From Vanrija pseudolonga (taxonomy: Eukaryota > Basidiomycota > Tremellomycetes > Trichosporonales > Trichosporonaceae): a stretch of 64,000 nucleotides of DNA. Shown here one piece after another: positions 21,225 to 31,002 of the stretch (positions are counted from its first letter, which is position 1; every line of letters begins with the position of its first letter). The translations under genes were made by a program, and so were the position numbers. A model generated the notes under the pieces. That model ran no database searches and had not been told where the DNA came from. It worked only from the letters and a program-made list of their open reading frames with translations. The stretch is taken from positions 3,100,001 through 3,164,000 of the forward strand of contig NC_085852.1 in assembly GCF_020906515.1 (NCBI RefSeq). Reading direction: 5' to 3'.

Positions 21225-23136
21225 TGCAGCGAGGGGTGAGGGTGGGGCGGCGGAGAGGCGGGGAAAGGATGGAGAGCGAACAACAACAACAATGAACCAA
21301 GGATGCAATGGCTGACAAACAAAGAGTAAATGATAAAAACGCACAGACAAGTCGAGCCAAGGTCGGTTTGCCGTCAACTGGCGTTGTCGATCAGTCACCT
21401 ATCCATTGCTGCCGACACTACCGTCCATCCGTCTCTCTCTATGTGACACGGGGCCGTCGTCCCCCTGCTTTCCCCTCGTCATTGCAAGCACAAGCAAGCA
21501 AGCAAGCACGGCACGTCGCCTAAACAGCACAAGCGGAGGCAGGCACACGGCCATACAGCCGAGCGAGCGAGGAGGATGCTCATCAACCCCTGCCTGCTGT
21601 CTGCCTGCAGCCGTTCCCACCGCCGCCGCGGCCCGTTCTAAGGCCCCACAGGCATGAAAAAGTGAAGAGCGCGGCGTGCTGGTCGGTCAACCAGCAAGCG
21701 CAGGCAGGACAGGCCGACAGGTTGGGTCTGGGTCGTCTCAGGGTTTGCGGCACCCCCTCCCGACAAAAAAACAATGACGTCAGGCGAGGTTCATGACGTT
21801 TTTGCGTCAGCCACAGCCACTTTGGGGGGGGGTGGAGAGGACAGGGGAGGGGAGCGACCGATGGCACGCGCGACTGGTCATAAACGACTCTCGTTTGGGA
21901 CAGGAATCCCATATCTATGTATCTATGTATATATTCGCGTGCATGCTGTTGGAATAGACACGGGTCTCTATCTCCACACATGCACAGCAATGAAGCGAGG
22001 TCGCCGACTCCGATGTCGGCGAACTGTGTGTGTGCGTGCAGTGACGTGTACTGAGGAGTGATCGAATCGAGCTGAACTATGGGACCACCCACAGTACCAC
22101 AAGTACCACTCACCCTGTTCCCGCGGCAAGGTGTGCGGCAGCACTACGAGCTAGCTAGCATTTCGCACACACCCGCTCGCTCCACCTCATCGGCAAAGCC
22201 TCGGCTTGAAGCTTGCATTCCGCAGTCACGCACAAGTGACCTCTATCGCCTGCCGCCAGGGAAATGCCAGCGAGCTCCACCCAGTGCAGTAGTGTGCCAG
22301 ATTTGGAGCCCCCCGGTACGTGATCCTTGTTGGACGCGTGTTCCCCGGAACCCCAGATCCAGTTCCAGAGCTATTAGTAACTACAGTTGGAATAGGCGAG
22401 CGGGCGTGTTGTCTCTTCGCTGTCGCTATCACGGTAGCGGGGTCATAGATTCACAGTGTTGGACACGGCCTCGCTTGCGAGGATGGGTAACACGCATCGT
22501 CGAGGGGTTGGTTGGCCGCGTGGACTTGACCTCAGCGCCAAGTCGCCGCAGACGGAGCTTCGTCACGGCCAGCTCCTCATCACGTCTGCCAAGGATCAGA
22601 GTGTTGGAGCCCTCGCCGAGCTAGACGCGGGGGTCACATATCCGAAGCGACCTTGAAAGCGGGGGTCGACCATGCAGGTACTCGGCGTGACGAGCAGAGC
22701 GACCAGCATCGGGACAGCGCATAAGAAGCATTGCCAGTCGTGTCCAGAACCATTGGGCAAAGTGGCGAGCGCAGCGTCGCGCCGGGTGAATGATACCCCG
22801 AGAACCGGGCCCCCGGCCCCCGGCCGCGCGCCATGCTCATGCATCGAGATGTCAGTCCAACCAAGCAGACACGGGTATCAGCATATGAGCTGCGGATGGA
22901 TGCATGATCGCGCCTGATATCAGTCAGCTCATTCGCCGCCACTGGTGGCTCGGCGTCGGCATGCTCGGCCACCGCGATGCCGACAACACAAGAGCGGCAA
23001 TGTTGACCCGGCTGGCTGTCTGGCTGGGCGGCTGGCGCCAAGTTGCGCCATGGGCGTCCCGCACGACCAGACCAGGCCGTATAAGCAACGAAGAGAGCAT
23101 CCTCGATGCGCTTCTTCCCCTCCTCTCCCCATCACC
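21225..23136. other. Intergenic region, 1.9 kb
   Basis: Divergent space between the histidine kinase and the carboxylesterase. No reading frame looks real. GCATGC/ATGCAT-rich patches occur (for example near 21943 and 22890), and a GTATAAGC near 23078 is a plausible TATA for the esterase about 55 bases downstream. Confidence 0.5.
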
Positions 23137-24582
23137 ATGAGCAGCACGGCCGACGCGACGACGCTGGTGACCACCACCAGCGGCGCGGTGCGTGGCACGA
23201 CGCTCCCCTCTGGCGTGGCGCGCTTCCTCAACATCCCGTATGCCGCGCCGCCGTTCGGCGCGAACCGCTGGAAGCCGCCCCAGCCCGTGGTCCCGTGGAC
23301 GGGCGAACGGCTATGCGATGCGTGGGGGCCGACGTCCCCGCAGACGCAGTACGGCGGCACGATCGGGCAGGTGCTCAAGGCGATGCCGACGGTCGACGGC
23401 GACGACATCCTCAACCTCAACGTCTGGGTGCCCGCTAGCGCCGCCCCAGCCGGCGGATACCCCGTCGTGGTCTGGATCCATGGTGGCGCGCTCGAGCGCG
23501 GCGCGAGCTGTATCCCGATCTACGACGGCGCGAAGTTTGCGTGCGACGGCGTGCTCTGCGTCAGCATCCACTACCGCCTCGGGTTTGAGGGGTTCGCCGT
23601 GCTGCCCGGCGTGCCGCTCAACCTCGGCCTCGAGGACACTGTCGCCGCGCTGAAATGGGTGCATGCCGAGATTGGCGCGTTCGGCGGCGATAGCGCCAAG
23701 GTGACGATCATGGGCGAGAGTGCGGGCGGCGTGCTCGTGTCCGCGCTGCTATCGCGCGAGGACGCGCGCAGCCTCGTCCGCGGCGCGATCATCATGTCCG
23801 CCCCGCTGGAGGCGAAGCGCAAGGACGAGGTGGCGAAGCCCACCACACAGCTCGCCAAGGCGCTCGGAACCCCGGCAACGCTCGACGCATGGCGCGATAA
23901 GAAGCCGCTCGAGCTGCTACATGCGCGCGACAAGGCGCTGGCCGGAAAGTCCATCCTCGACGGCGTCCCTGGGTTCCAGCTCGCGCTGGACCCAGCGTCC
24001 CTCCCCACCTCGCCGTCCACGGTACTGCGGACCATCGACACGCCGATCCTGATCGGCACCACGACGGAGGAGCACCGTCTCTTCCTCTCACCCGACGAGC
24101 TCGCCGCCATCCCGTGGTGGAAGCAGCTGCTCGTGCGGTGGGTGCTGGGCATCCCGCGCGCGGCGGCAGTGGCTGCGCGCCGTGCGTTCCCCGGCGCCAA
24201 TGCCGGCGACATTCTCGGCACGCTCCTCCTCGACGTGTACATGCGCAAGCCTCTCGTCCAGCTCGCGACCGCGCGCCCCGCATCGACGTGGGTGTACGAG
24301 TTTGCGTGGCCGAGCCCCGTGCGCGACCTGCGCGCGGCGCACGGCGTCGAGATCGAGTTCGTGTTCGATAACCTCGCCAAGGGCGACGACGACCGCACGC
24401 TCGGCGGCCACACGGCCCCGCAGAGCCTCGCGGACGAGATGCACGCCGCGTGGGTTGCCTTCGTGACGAGCGGCAATCCCGGCTGGGACGCGTTCGGGAA
24501 GGACCGCCTCACGCGCGTGTTCGACACCCACAGCCAGACGGTGCCCCTCCGCCGGGCGGACATTGTCGACGCACTGCCATAG
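23137..24582 (+). CDS. Type-B carboxylesterase/lipase family hydrolase
   Basis: A single-exon 481-residue alpha/beta hydrolase. Family features: the N-terminal GAVRGTTLPSGVARFLNIPY leading to 'PPFGANRWKPPQP', the DDILNLNVWVP block, the oxyanion turn VVWIHGGALERG, HYRLGFEGFAV, the nucleophile elbow MGESAGGVLVSAL, and the acid-containing GTTTEEHRLFL. The His-bearing C-terminal region is less certain. Absence of a signal peptide suggests an intracellular enzyme, unlike secreted fungal lipases. The start MSSTADATTLVTTTSGAV is chosen over an upstream in-frame ATG at 22945 because the upstream codons are not conserved-looking and a TATA-like element lies just before 23137. No introns, and strong C/G third-position bias. 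Confidence 0.92.
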   Translation: MSSTADATTLVTTTSGAVRGTTLPSGVARFLNIPYAAPPFGANRWKPPQPVVPWTGERLCDAWGPTSPQTQYGGTIGQVLKAMPTVDGDDILNLNVWVPASAAPAGGYPVVVWIHGGALERGASCIPIYDGAKFACDGVLCVSIHYRLGFEGFAVLPGVPLNLGLEDTVAALKWVHAEIGAFGGDSAKVTIMGESAGGVLVSALLSREDARSLVRGAIIMSAPLEAKRKDEVAKPTTQLAKALGTPATLDAWRDKKPLELLHARDKALAGKSILDGVPGFQLALDPASLPTSPSTVLRTIDTPILIGTTTEEHRLFLSPDELAAIPWWKQLLVRWVLGIPRAAAVAARRAFPGANAGDILGTLLLDVYMRKPLVQLATARPASTWVYEFAWPSPVRDLRAAHGVEIEFVFDNLAKGDDDRTLGGHTAPQSLADEMHAAWVAFVTSGNPGWDAFGKDRLTRVFDTHSQTVPLRRADIVDALP

Positions 24583-24640
24583 GGCTAGGGTGGGACTTCG
24601 CATCGGTACATCTTTGGGCTACAATACTTCTTCTTTTATG

Positions 24641-26296
24641 CTACAGCTTCTGGTCGTCAGGCATGTGGGGGATGAGCTGGCGCACGCCCAGGTCGCCCAT
24701 CACCTCGCCCGACCCGCCGAGCACGTCGTCGAACCGGCCTGTGCGGTTGGCCATCTCGACGAACCGGCCCATGCCAGTGGCGGTCAGGGCGCGGCCGCCA
24801 AAGATCTGCGCGGCGTGGCTGACGAGCTCCTTCTCCCACAGGCTGAACTGCATCTTGCAGAAGCTGATCGGCCCGGCGAGCTGCTTGACCTGCGTCCGGT
24901 GGTCCATCTTGGTCATCTGGAACGTGATGAACTCGATCCACGTCTGCATTGCTTCCGCCTTGGAGATCATGAGCGCGAGCTTGTTCCGGATCACGGCCTG
25001 CGCGAGGAGCGGCTTGCCAAACACCTTGCGCTGGGCCGACCACAGCAGACACTCCTCAATCAAGCTGCGCGAGCCGCGCGCCATCGACGCACACATGTAC
25101 CATCGCTCGTGGTTGAAGTTGCCGAATATGATGAGCAGCCCGTGGCCCTCCTCGCCGATCACATGGTCGGCGGGCACGCGGACGTTGTCGAATGTCACGT
25201 ACGACGTGCCCGCCGCTTTCGAGTAGGACGTCGGCACGACCTTGGTCTCGAAGCCCATGCTCCGGTCGACGAGGAACGCAGTCACGGCGCCGTCGGGCCC
25301 ATCGCCGCCGTACGTCTTGCACGCGAGCAGCATGTAGTCGGCGAACATGCCGGCCGAGATCCACTTCTTGTGCCCGTTGATCAGCCACGTCCCGTCCGCC
25401 TGCTTGTCGGCGCGGGTCCTCATGCCCTGCACGTCGGACCCGGCAAACGCCTCGGTGATGGCGAGGCACATGACCTTTTTGCCGTTGAGCACCTCGTCGA
25501 TGACACGGGAGCGGAGCGGCTCGGCGGCATAGTTGACGACCGGGGGAAGGCCGAGGAACACGCCAGAGCCGAGGCCGGTGCCGTAGCCGCGTGCGCCGCA
25601 ACGCGTGAGCTCTTGGGTGACGATGAGCTCATGGAACGCATCATAGTCCTCGCCCTTGACCCCGCCCATTAGGGTCAGCCCGTGCAGGTGCTTGCCCGGC
25701 CCAAGACGCATGTGGTTGATCTTCTTCGCCGCCATGGCCTTGTACACTTCTGGGCTGGCGTCCGTGCCGGCCGCCTCGCACGCCTGGGCGTCGGGGTAGA
25801 GCACCGTATCGACAAACGCACGGAATTCCTTTTGCAAGCGGCGGTGCCCGTCGTTGTAGTACGGGCTGTGGAAGGACGGGTTGAGCCACGGGCTCTCGGC
25901 GTACGGCACGCGCGAGAGCTCGCCCACGCCCACCGGCTGGATCTTGGGCTCCTCGAGCGCAATGTGCCCGATCACCAGGCGCTGGTACTGCGGCTTCTGG
26001 AGCTCTTCGTGCCGGTGCAGCGAGTAGAAGACGGTCGTTGCGTCCTGGCCGGCTGGGAGTGTCAGGGGGCGGGTGGGGTGAGGGAAGGGGCCATGGTGCT
26101 CACCGACATCCTCGTCAAGAAGCACCGCCAGACCACCGGGGTGCAGCTTGGCAAACTTGGACAGGTCGTACACTGTCGAGTCGATCACGATCCACAGGTC
26201 ACCATCCTTGTTGTGCTGGGCGTCAGCTCGCCCTCACCACCTGCTGCATACCGTCTCCACGTCGTCGCGCGAGAGGATCTTCAGGGCCTTGGACAT
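24641..26296 (-). CDS. Cytochrome b5 - acyl-CoA dehydrogenase fusion protein
   Basis: Three exons (26252-26296, 26104-26215, 24641-26052) encode 522 residues. Residues about 1-75 are a cytochrome b5 domain: SRDDVETHNKDGDLWIVIDS, heme ligand in KLHPGG (H40), second ligand in FYSLHRHE. The remainder is a flavin acyl-CoA dehydrogenase: LAITEAFAGSDVQGMRTRA and INGHKKWISAG bind FAD/substrate, SYVTFDNVRVPADHVIGEEG is the central barrel, and QIFGGRALTATGMGRFVEMA through GGSGEVMGDLGVRQL is the C-terminal helical end. Such fusions are known in fungi. The b5 domain could pass electrons directly from the flavin in place of soluble ETF, but that is inference. No peroxisomal SKL-type end is present (it ends DDQKL). 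Confidence 0.92.
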
Positions 26297-26590
26297 GGTT
26301 GCTGGAGACTGTTGGCTGAGAGTAATGCGGGGGATGTGGTTGGGCGAGCCAGCGCGCAGCTGTCGGTTAAGAGGGCCATGCTGTCGTAGCCGGCTGGCTT
26401 CGAGCTAGCGGCGTGTCGGTGTTGGCGATTGCCATGTGAAGTGAGTAGTGCGTCGTTGTTGAGTGAGATCCGCGACACATGACCGAGTTGTGAGTATCAG
26501 TGGCACGCGTGCGGCTTGGTTGCGGCGCGTTTTAGTCCTTCGCGGGCATGCCCCCGGGCCCCGGTTGCCCCAAGTCTAACCAAGATACAT

Positions 26591-27736
26591 TCACTTCTTG
26601 CCCAGGTCGAGCTCGTAGAACTCGCCCACGAGGCCCGTCTGTCCAAAGCCATCGTACACCTCGCTCGAGGTGAGGACGAACCCCCGCTTGGCGTAGATGG
26701 CGCGCGCCGCAAGCAGGCAGCTATGTGTCCACAGCTCGACCTTTTCGTAGCCCGCCTCGCGTGCGAACGCGATCGCCTCGTCCACTAGCCGACTACCCAG
26801 CCCGAGCCCTCTGGCCCCAGGCCCGAGGATCAGCAGGCGCAGCTTGGCCGTGGCCTTGGTGCTGCCCTGCACGAGGAAGACGGAGCCGACGCGCTCCCCG
26901 CCCACCTCTGCGATCCACACGCGCTCGCGCGACGCGTCGTAGTTCTTCACGAACCCCTCCACGATGCCCGCGACGAGCGCCTCGAACCGCACGTCCCAGT
27001 CGTACTCCTTCGCGTAGATCTCGCCGTGCTGCTGCACCACCCAGCCGAGGTCGCCGGGCTGCAGGCCACGGAGCGTGACTGCGGGGGTGGTTGCGGGGGC
27101 GGGGGCGGGGTGGGCTGGGGTGGTGTCGGTTTCGGTTTCGGCTTCCGCCGATGCCGTCGCACCACGGAGCAAGGTCTCGATCGTGTCCATCGCCTCGATG
27201 ACCCGCACGCGGTCAGCAGCAGAGAGCTCAGCGACGAGCGCGGCAGCCTCGGCATGGCTCTTGGCCTGCAGCGGCGCGTACACCTCCTCCCCCGTCCCAG
27301 TGAGGGCGAGGAAGCTCTGGCGCGCGTCGGCGGGGTTCGGGCGGCGGCTCACCCAGCCGCTCTTGTCGAACCGCTTGAGGATGCGCGAGAGGTACCCGTT
27401 GTCGTGGCCTATCGTCTTGGCAATGTCCGACGCGGTGATGTGGCCGCCGCCATGGTGGATCTCGTACAGCACGCGCACGTCGGTCAGGCTCATGTCCGAC
27501 TTGAGGTACGGGTCCAGCACGCCCGCGCGCCGCGTATAGAACCTGTTGAAGGCGCGGATCGCGTGGATCTGGGCGTCGGTGGGGGACGAGTGGTCGGCGG
27601 GGATACCAGCTGCCGATGCTTGGGCAGCGGTGGTGCCGTTGGCGATGGGTGAGGGTCGAGGTGCTCCGGTCATGCCTTCTTGCTTGGGTGATGGGTCGAT
27701 CGGAGTGGGCGATGATGCGCGCTTGGCAGCTGTCAT
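26591..27736 (-). CDS. MarR-type regulator fused to GNAT acetyltransferase (bacterial-type, likely transferred)
   Basis: A single-exon 381-residue protein. After a Pro/Ser-rich start of about 50 residues, a winged-helix MarR domain runs about 55-165: IHAIRAFNRFYTRRAGVLDP, SLTDVRVLYEIHHGGGHIT, the recognition helix DNGYLSRILKRFDKSGWVSR, and the wing RRPNPADARQSFLALTGTG. A linker rich in Ala/Thr/Pro (about 190-220) leads to a GNAT fold whose acetyl-CoA motif is LRLLILGPGARGLGLGSRLV and whose end is LAARAIYAKRGFVLTSSEVY. This fusion is well known in bacteria and unusual in fungi. The lack of introns in an intron-rich window fits horizontal transfer. Codon usage looks host-like, so any transfer is not recent. 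Palindromes upstream may be its operators. Confidence 0.9.
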   Translation of the reverse strand: MTAAKRASSPTPIDPSPKQEGMTGAPRPSPIANGTTAAQASAAGIPADHSSPTDAQIHAIRAFNRFYTRRAGVLDPYLKSDMSLTDVRVLYEIHHGGGHITASDIAKTIGHDNGYLSRILKRFDKSGWVSRRPNPADARQSFLALTGTGEEVYAPLQAKSHAEAAALVAELSAADRVRVIEAMDTIETLLRGATASAEAETETDTTPAHPAPAPATTPAVTLRGLQPGDLGWVVQQHGEIYAKEYDWDVRFEALVAGIVEGFVKNYDASRERVWIAEVGGERVGSVFLVQGSTKATAKLRLLILGPGARGLGLGSRLVDEAIAFAREAGYEKVELWTHSCLLAARAIYAKRGFVLTSSEVYDGFGQTGLVGEFYELDLGKK

Positions 27737-27750
27737 GAGAGGGCTTGGTG

Positions 27751-27900
27751 TCTAGAGTCGACTCGAGTTGCCTTGCTTATATATCTTGAGAGATGTCGGG
27801 AAAGAATCGTTGCTGTCGAATGTTGTGGAAAATTAGTTGACTCAGACAACTATTTTTGCTCGGCGGCCGGCGGGACCAAAAAATGGTTGCCAAAAGCAAC
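27751..27900 (-). promoter_or_regulatory. Promoter of the MarR-GNAT gene: TATA box and two operator-like palindromes
   Basis: TATATA at 27778-27783 lies about 45 bases before the ATG. Upstream are TAGTTGACTCAGACAACTA (27834-27852; perfect 6-base arms, 7-base spacer) and GTTGCCAAAAGCAAC (27886-27900; perfect 5-base arms). Both share the AGTTG/CAACT half-site and are set in A/T-rich flanks, as in MarR operators. Between TATA and ATG, 27751-27767 reads TCTAGAGTCGACTCGAG, a chain of three hexamer palindromes. Confidence 0.5.
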
Positions 27901-28130
27901 TAATTTCACACTGACGTGATTGTGGCGCCTGCAAAGGCCGCAAAGCAGGCAGGGAGACGCCGGGCGACGCCGACGGTGGCTACGCGACGGAAGGATGTAG
28001 TGCTTTGCGGTGACACTTGGCGGCGCAGGCATGGTGAGTCGTCGTCTGCTGCCTGTCTGGGACGTTGTTGTGGCACTCTGACACTCTTGGCTTCAGCCGA
28101 GCTGTCCTCCGAGGTCGGCCAAGTCACGGT

Positions 28131-28683
28131 CTACATCTCTATCTCTGGCGACTCCATCTCCCCGGCCTCATCTGCCAAATCTAAATCTAACATGTGGTAC
28201 TCGACCAACTGGCGGAACATGAAGTCGGCATAATGCCCCGGGAACTTGGCGATAGCGTGCTCGGTAGAGACGTTAAACAGCCGCTCGTCGCCCACAGCCT
28301 TTACCTGGACCATCTTCTCGCCGTCCGAAGAGACCCAGACGCGGTTCACGGCGACTCGCTGGTCGATCGCCGGGGACGGGGTGGTGCGCGGGGCGGACTT
28401 GGCGTCTTGGTTCTTGAACCCGTTGCCTTCGCGAATAACAGGGCGAAACGACGAGCGCATGTACGCGCGTATCAGGGCCCCGCGCTTCGGGTCGCGTAGG
28501 TCGTTCGCCGGGCACCACGAGAGGTAGGGGAGTTCGTTCCACGCGCAGTAGACCTCGAGTTGGTTGTTCTGCGTGTCAGAAGGTAGATAAGGGAAGGGAG
28601 CTCACCGTTACCCTGTGGTCTATGATCTCGCTGATGGTACGCTGCGCCTGCGGGATGTAGGGCGTTGGGTTGGGACGCGGCAT
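28131..28683 (-). CDS. Chromodomain-like small protein, copy B (paralogue of the gene at 14150-14668)
   Basis: Two exons (28606-28683, 28131-28568; 37-nt intron) encode 171 residues. MPRPNPTPYIPQAQRT precedes ISEIIDHRVT spliced to NNQLEVYCAWNELPYLSWCP and then ANDLRDPKRGALIRAYMRS. This resembles a chromodomain more closely than copy A: 'I-x-DHR-x-N-x-LE-x-x-x-x-W-x-x-x-P-x-L-SW-x-P-x-xDL', with W residues where a methyl-lysine cage could sit. The C-terminal half (AVNRVWVSSDGEKMVQVKA, then ERLFNVSTEHAIAKFPGHY) parallels the same region of copy A (HKIVRIFKADGVKMVEYK, then TFNEANAKIP). No known gene name can be given. An upstream in-frame ATG (28875) would add a poorly composed extension, so the later start is used. 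Confidence 0.7.
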
Positions 28684-29045
28684 TGCTGCTGGGTTTGGGT
28701 GTGGTTGTGTTGGCTGCATGGGATGGGTAGTGTAGATGGGAAGAAGTGGGGTGAGGAAGACCTGAAGAGGGCATGGGGATGCGAGCTTGACGAGGGCATC
28801 GCATTGGAGGGAAAGAGAAGGGGGAATGGGAGAGAATGAAGCAAACATGACTGTCATCATTGTATGCAGTGACAATGGGGAGTAGCCGTCGCTTCAAGCA
28901 CAGAAGGGATACACAGTGAAGTCTTTGAGTGATGTTCTCGCCATTGTTTGGTGCCATTGTTCATGAGCGCGAATGATGAAGAAGCTGTGAACAACAGACT
29001 ACATGCCACCAAGGCGGCCACCGCCACCGACATCACGTCGATCAC
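28684..29045. other. Intergenic, 362 bases
   Basis: Upstream region of chromodomain-like copy B and downstream region of the LRR gene, both leftward. No gene, repeat or RNA seen. Confidence 0.5.
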
Positions 29046-30210
29046 CTACACACTGCTGTCCCAGTACCTGTAGTGCGTGTCCCTGCGCCACTGGTCGAGC
29101 ACTTCACGGGTACTCTGCCCAGCCTGCACCCTATCCGCCATCTCGAGGATCGCGTCGCGGCTCTGCAGGGACTCGAGCACCGCCGCCCACTGGGTACTGC
29201 TGAAGGCGCCCGGGTCGCCAGACACATGGCGCGCGATTCGCTCTAGGATGTCATCTGGCAGACCCACGCGTGTCGGTGAGACGAGGAACACGCGCGCCTT
29301 CAGCACGCGGCGGCACGCGTCGTCGAGCCGATACTCGAACACCCTGTTCCGGTGGCGGATCTCGCGCAGCTCGCCGCGGCTCAGCTCCTCGGCCACGAGC
29401 TGCTGGTGCACCCCGATTCCGTCCCACACCTGCGGGTCGCCGTAGTCGTCCACGCCGAGCACGTTGCCCTCGAGCAGGAGATAAGTGTTCCACGGATTGG
29501 CGCGCAGCGCGTCCGCGACCCGCGTGACCCCGCGCCGGCCGATCTCGTTCCACCCCAGGTCGAGCGCCGTCTTGGACGGCTGCAGGAGATAATCGGCCAG
29601 CAGGGGCACGATGGGCGCACCGAGCCGGCAGTGGCTCAGGTCGAGGTGGACCGCGACGTCGCGCACCCCGCGGAGCAGGCGGGCCACGCCGTCGCTGCTG
29701 AGCGGGTTACGGCTCAGCACGACCCGGTGGAGCTTGGACCGCTGGATATGGTGCACGATGTGCGCGAGGGCCGGCGGGTCGTCCAGCTGGAGTGAGTTAG
29801 CGAGCTTCGCGCCACACGCCACGTGCCTTGATGTCGTTGTGGTCGAGGCTCAGGTGGGTCACCTGCCGCTTGCCGACATGGCGGAGGAGGCACATGGCGC
29901 CCCAGTCTGATATCTGACAGTTGGACAGCGTGAGCCGGTGCAACGCGAACAGCGGCCACTGCGCCTCGAGGTCCTTGAGGCCGTTGATGAGCGCGAGCGT
30001 GCCGACGTTGCCCAAGGGCGCAGGCGCGGGCTCGCGCACGATGAGCGTGTGTGTCGTCGGCGTGACGCGCGCCAGGATGGCGTCGGCTGCGGTCAGTTGT
30101 GTCAGCGGGCAGAGGGGCCCACCCGCGTCGCCTGCGACCAGGCCCGCTATGCTGACTTGGACGACGTTCGGGTCGGGCGGGGTAGAGGGGACGAGGGGGC
30201 GAGGGCTCAT
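29046..30210 (-). CDS. Leucine-rich-repeat (RNase-inhibitor-like) protein
   Basis: Two exons encode about 374 residues. Repeats of the RI type are visible: LHRLTLSNCQISDWGAMCLL, VTHLSLDHNDIK, LHRVVLSRNPLSSDGVARLL, VHLDLSHCRLGAPIVPLLAD, and ALDLGWNEIGRRGVTRVADA followed by LLLEGNVLGVDDYG. The C-terminal 130 residues are not repeats (ILERIARHVSGDPGAF...) and could be a capping helical region. The intron may be 29787-29826 with a GC donor (AAG|GCACGT) or 29787-29817 with a GT donor, which would add residues ARG; both keep frame. The branch site GCTAAC is clear. Role is unknown; RI-type LRR proteins are protein-binding scaffolds. Confidence 0.8.
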
Positions 30211-31002
30211 TGGGGGGACGATGGGTGACGAGATTGTGATGAGGGGTGTATATCACCGGTGAGGGAGGGTTGAGGCCGGGGCACCTGCGTTGGCGACGGA
30301 CGCAGCGTGCTACCCCGCACCAGCCTCCTCGAAGAGCACGCACGAGATGTCATGAGCAGCGACGACCGTGCCGGGCTGGCCGATGGGGCGGATACCTCTG
30401 GATCCGAGCGTTAGCAGTGCCAGATAACAACGCCCGTAGGCCTGCAACCCGGCGCGGGCGTTGCATGAGCTTGCTTGTCAGCCATTGTGTCGGAGATCAG
30501 TCCTCTACTCTGCGATGATGCACGCTGGTATTGTTGGGTCAAGGCACGATGAGCGTGGGAGTGGGTGTACGTGAGGTCAGTCATCATAAGGAGCGCGACG
30601 CGACGTGGTGGTTGTCGACGTGATTAAAGTCTCGGGTCGATCTTTGGTCGACTGAATAGGAGGCGTAAAAAGGACATGGCGTGTCGTTATTTGGTTCCAA
30701 AGCAAAAGCCACTGACGCTGCGAGCGGAATGCCACCTACCATGCCATGCTCGCGCTCTTATATGCATGCAGAGGTCATATCCGCATCGTAGCACTCACTT
30801 GGCGTGCATATGTCGCTGCCCATACTCCCCGAGGTTGTCACGGGAGCCACGTGAGTCATTACGGCAAGCGCGGGACGGCGCGCGAGGTGAGGGGCGCGGG
30901 GGAGTTTTGTGCCTCGCGGGAAGCAAGTCGGCCACCACAAAGGCATACAAAAGCATACTGGACCTTGTCGTTCGACTTCTCACTTCACTCACCACACACA
31001 TA
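30211..31002. other. Intergenic region, 0.8 kb
   Basis: Divergent space between the LRR gene and the zinc-ribbon orphan. A composite CACGTGAGTCA lies at 30848-30858 (a CACGTG box overlapping a TGAGTCA AP-1/Gcn4-type site), 145-155 bases upstream of the orphan's ATG. No gene seen. Confidence 0.5.

Noticed and set aside
28131-28683. Chromodomain of a retroelement integrase as the source of the chromodomain-like genes
   Set aside because: No integrase, reverse transcriptase or terminal repeats lie near either copy, and both are short spliced host-type genes.
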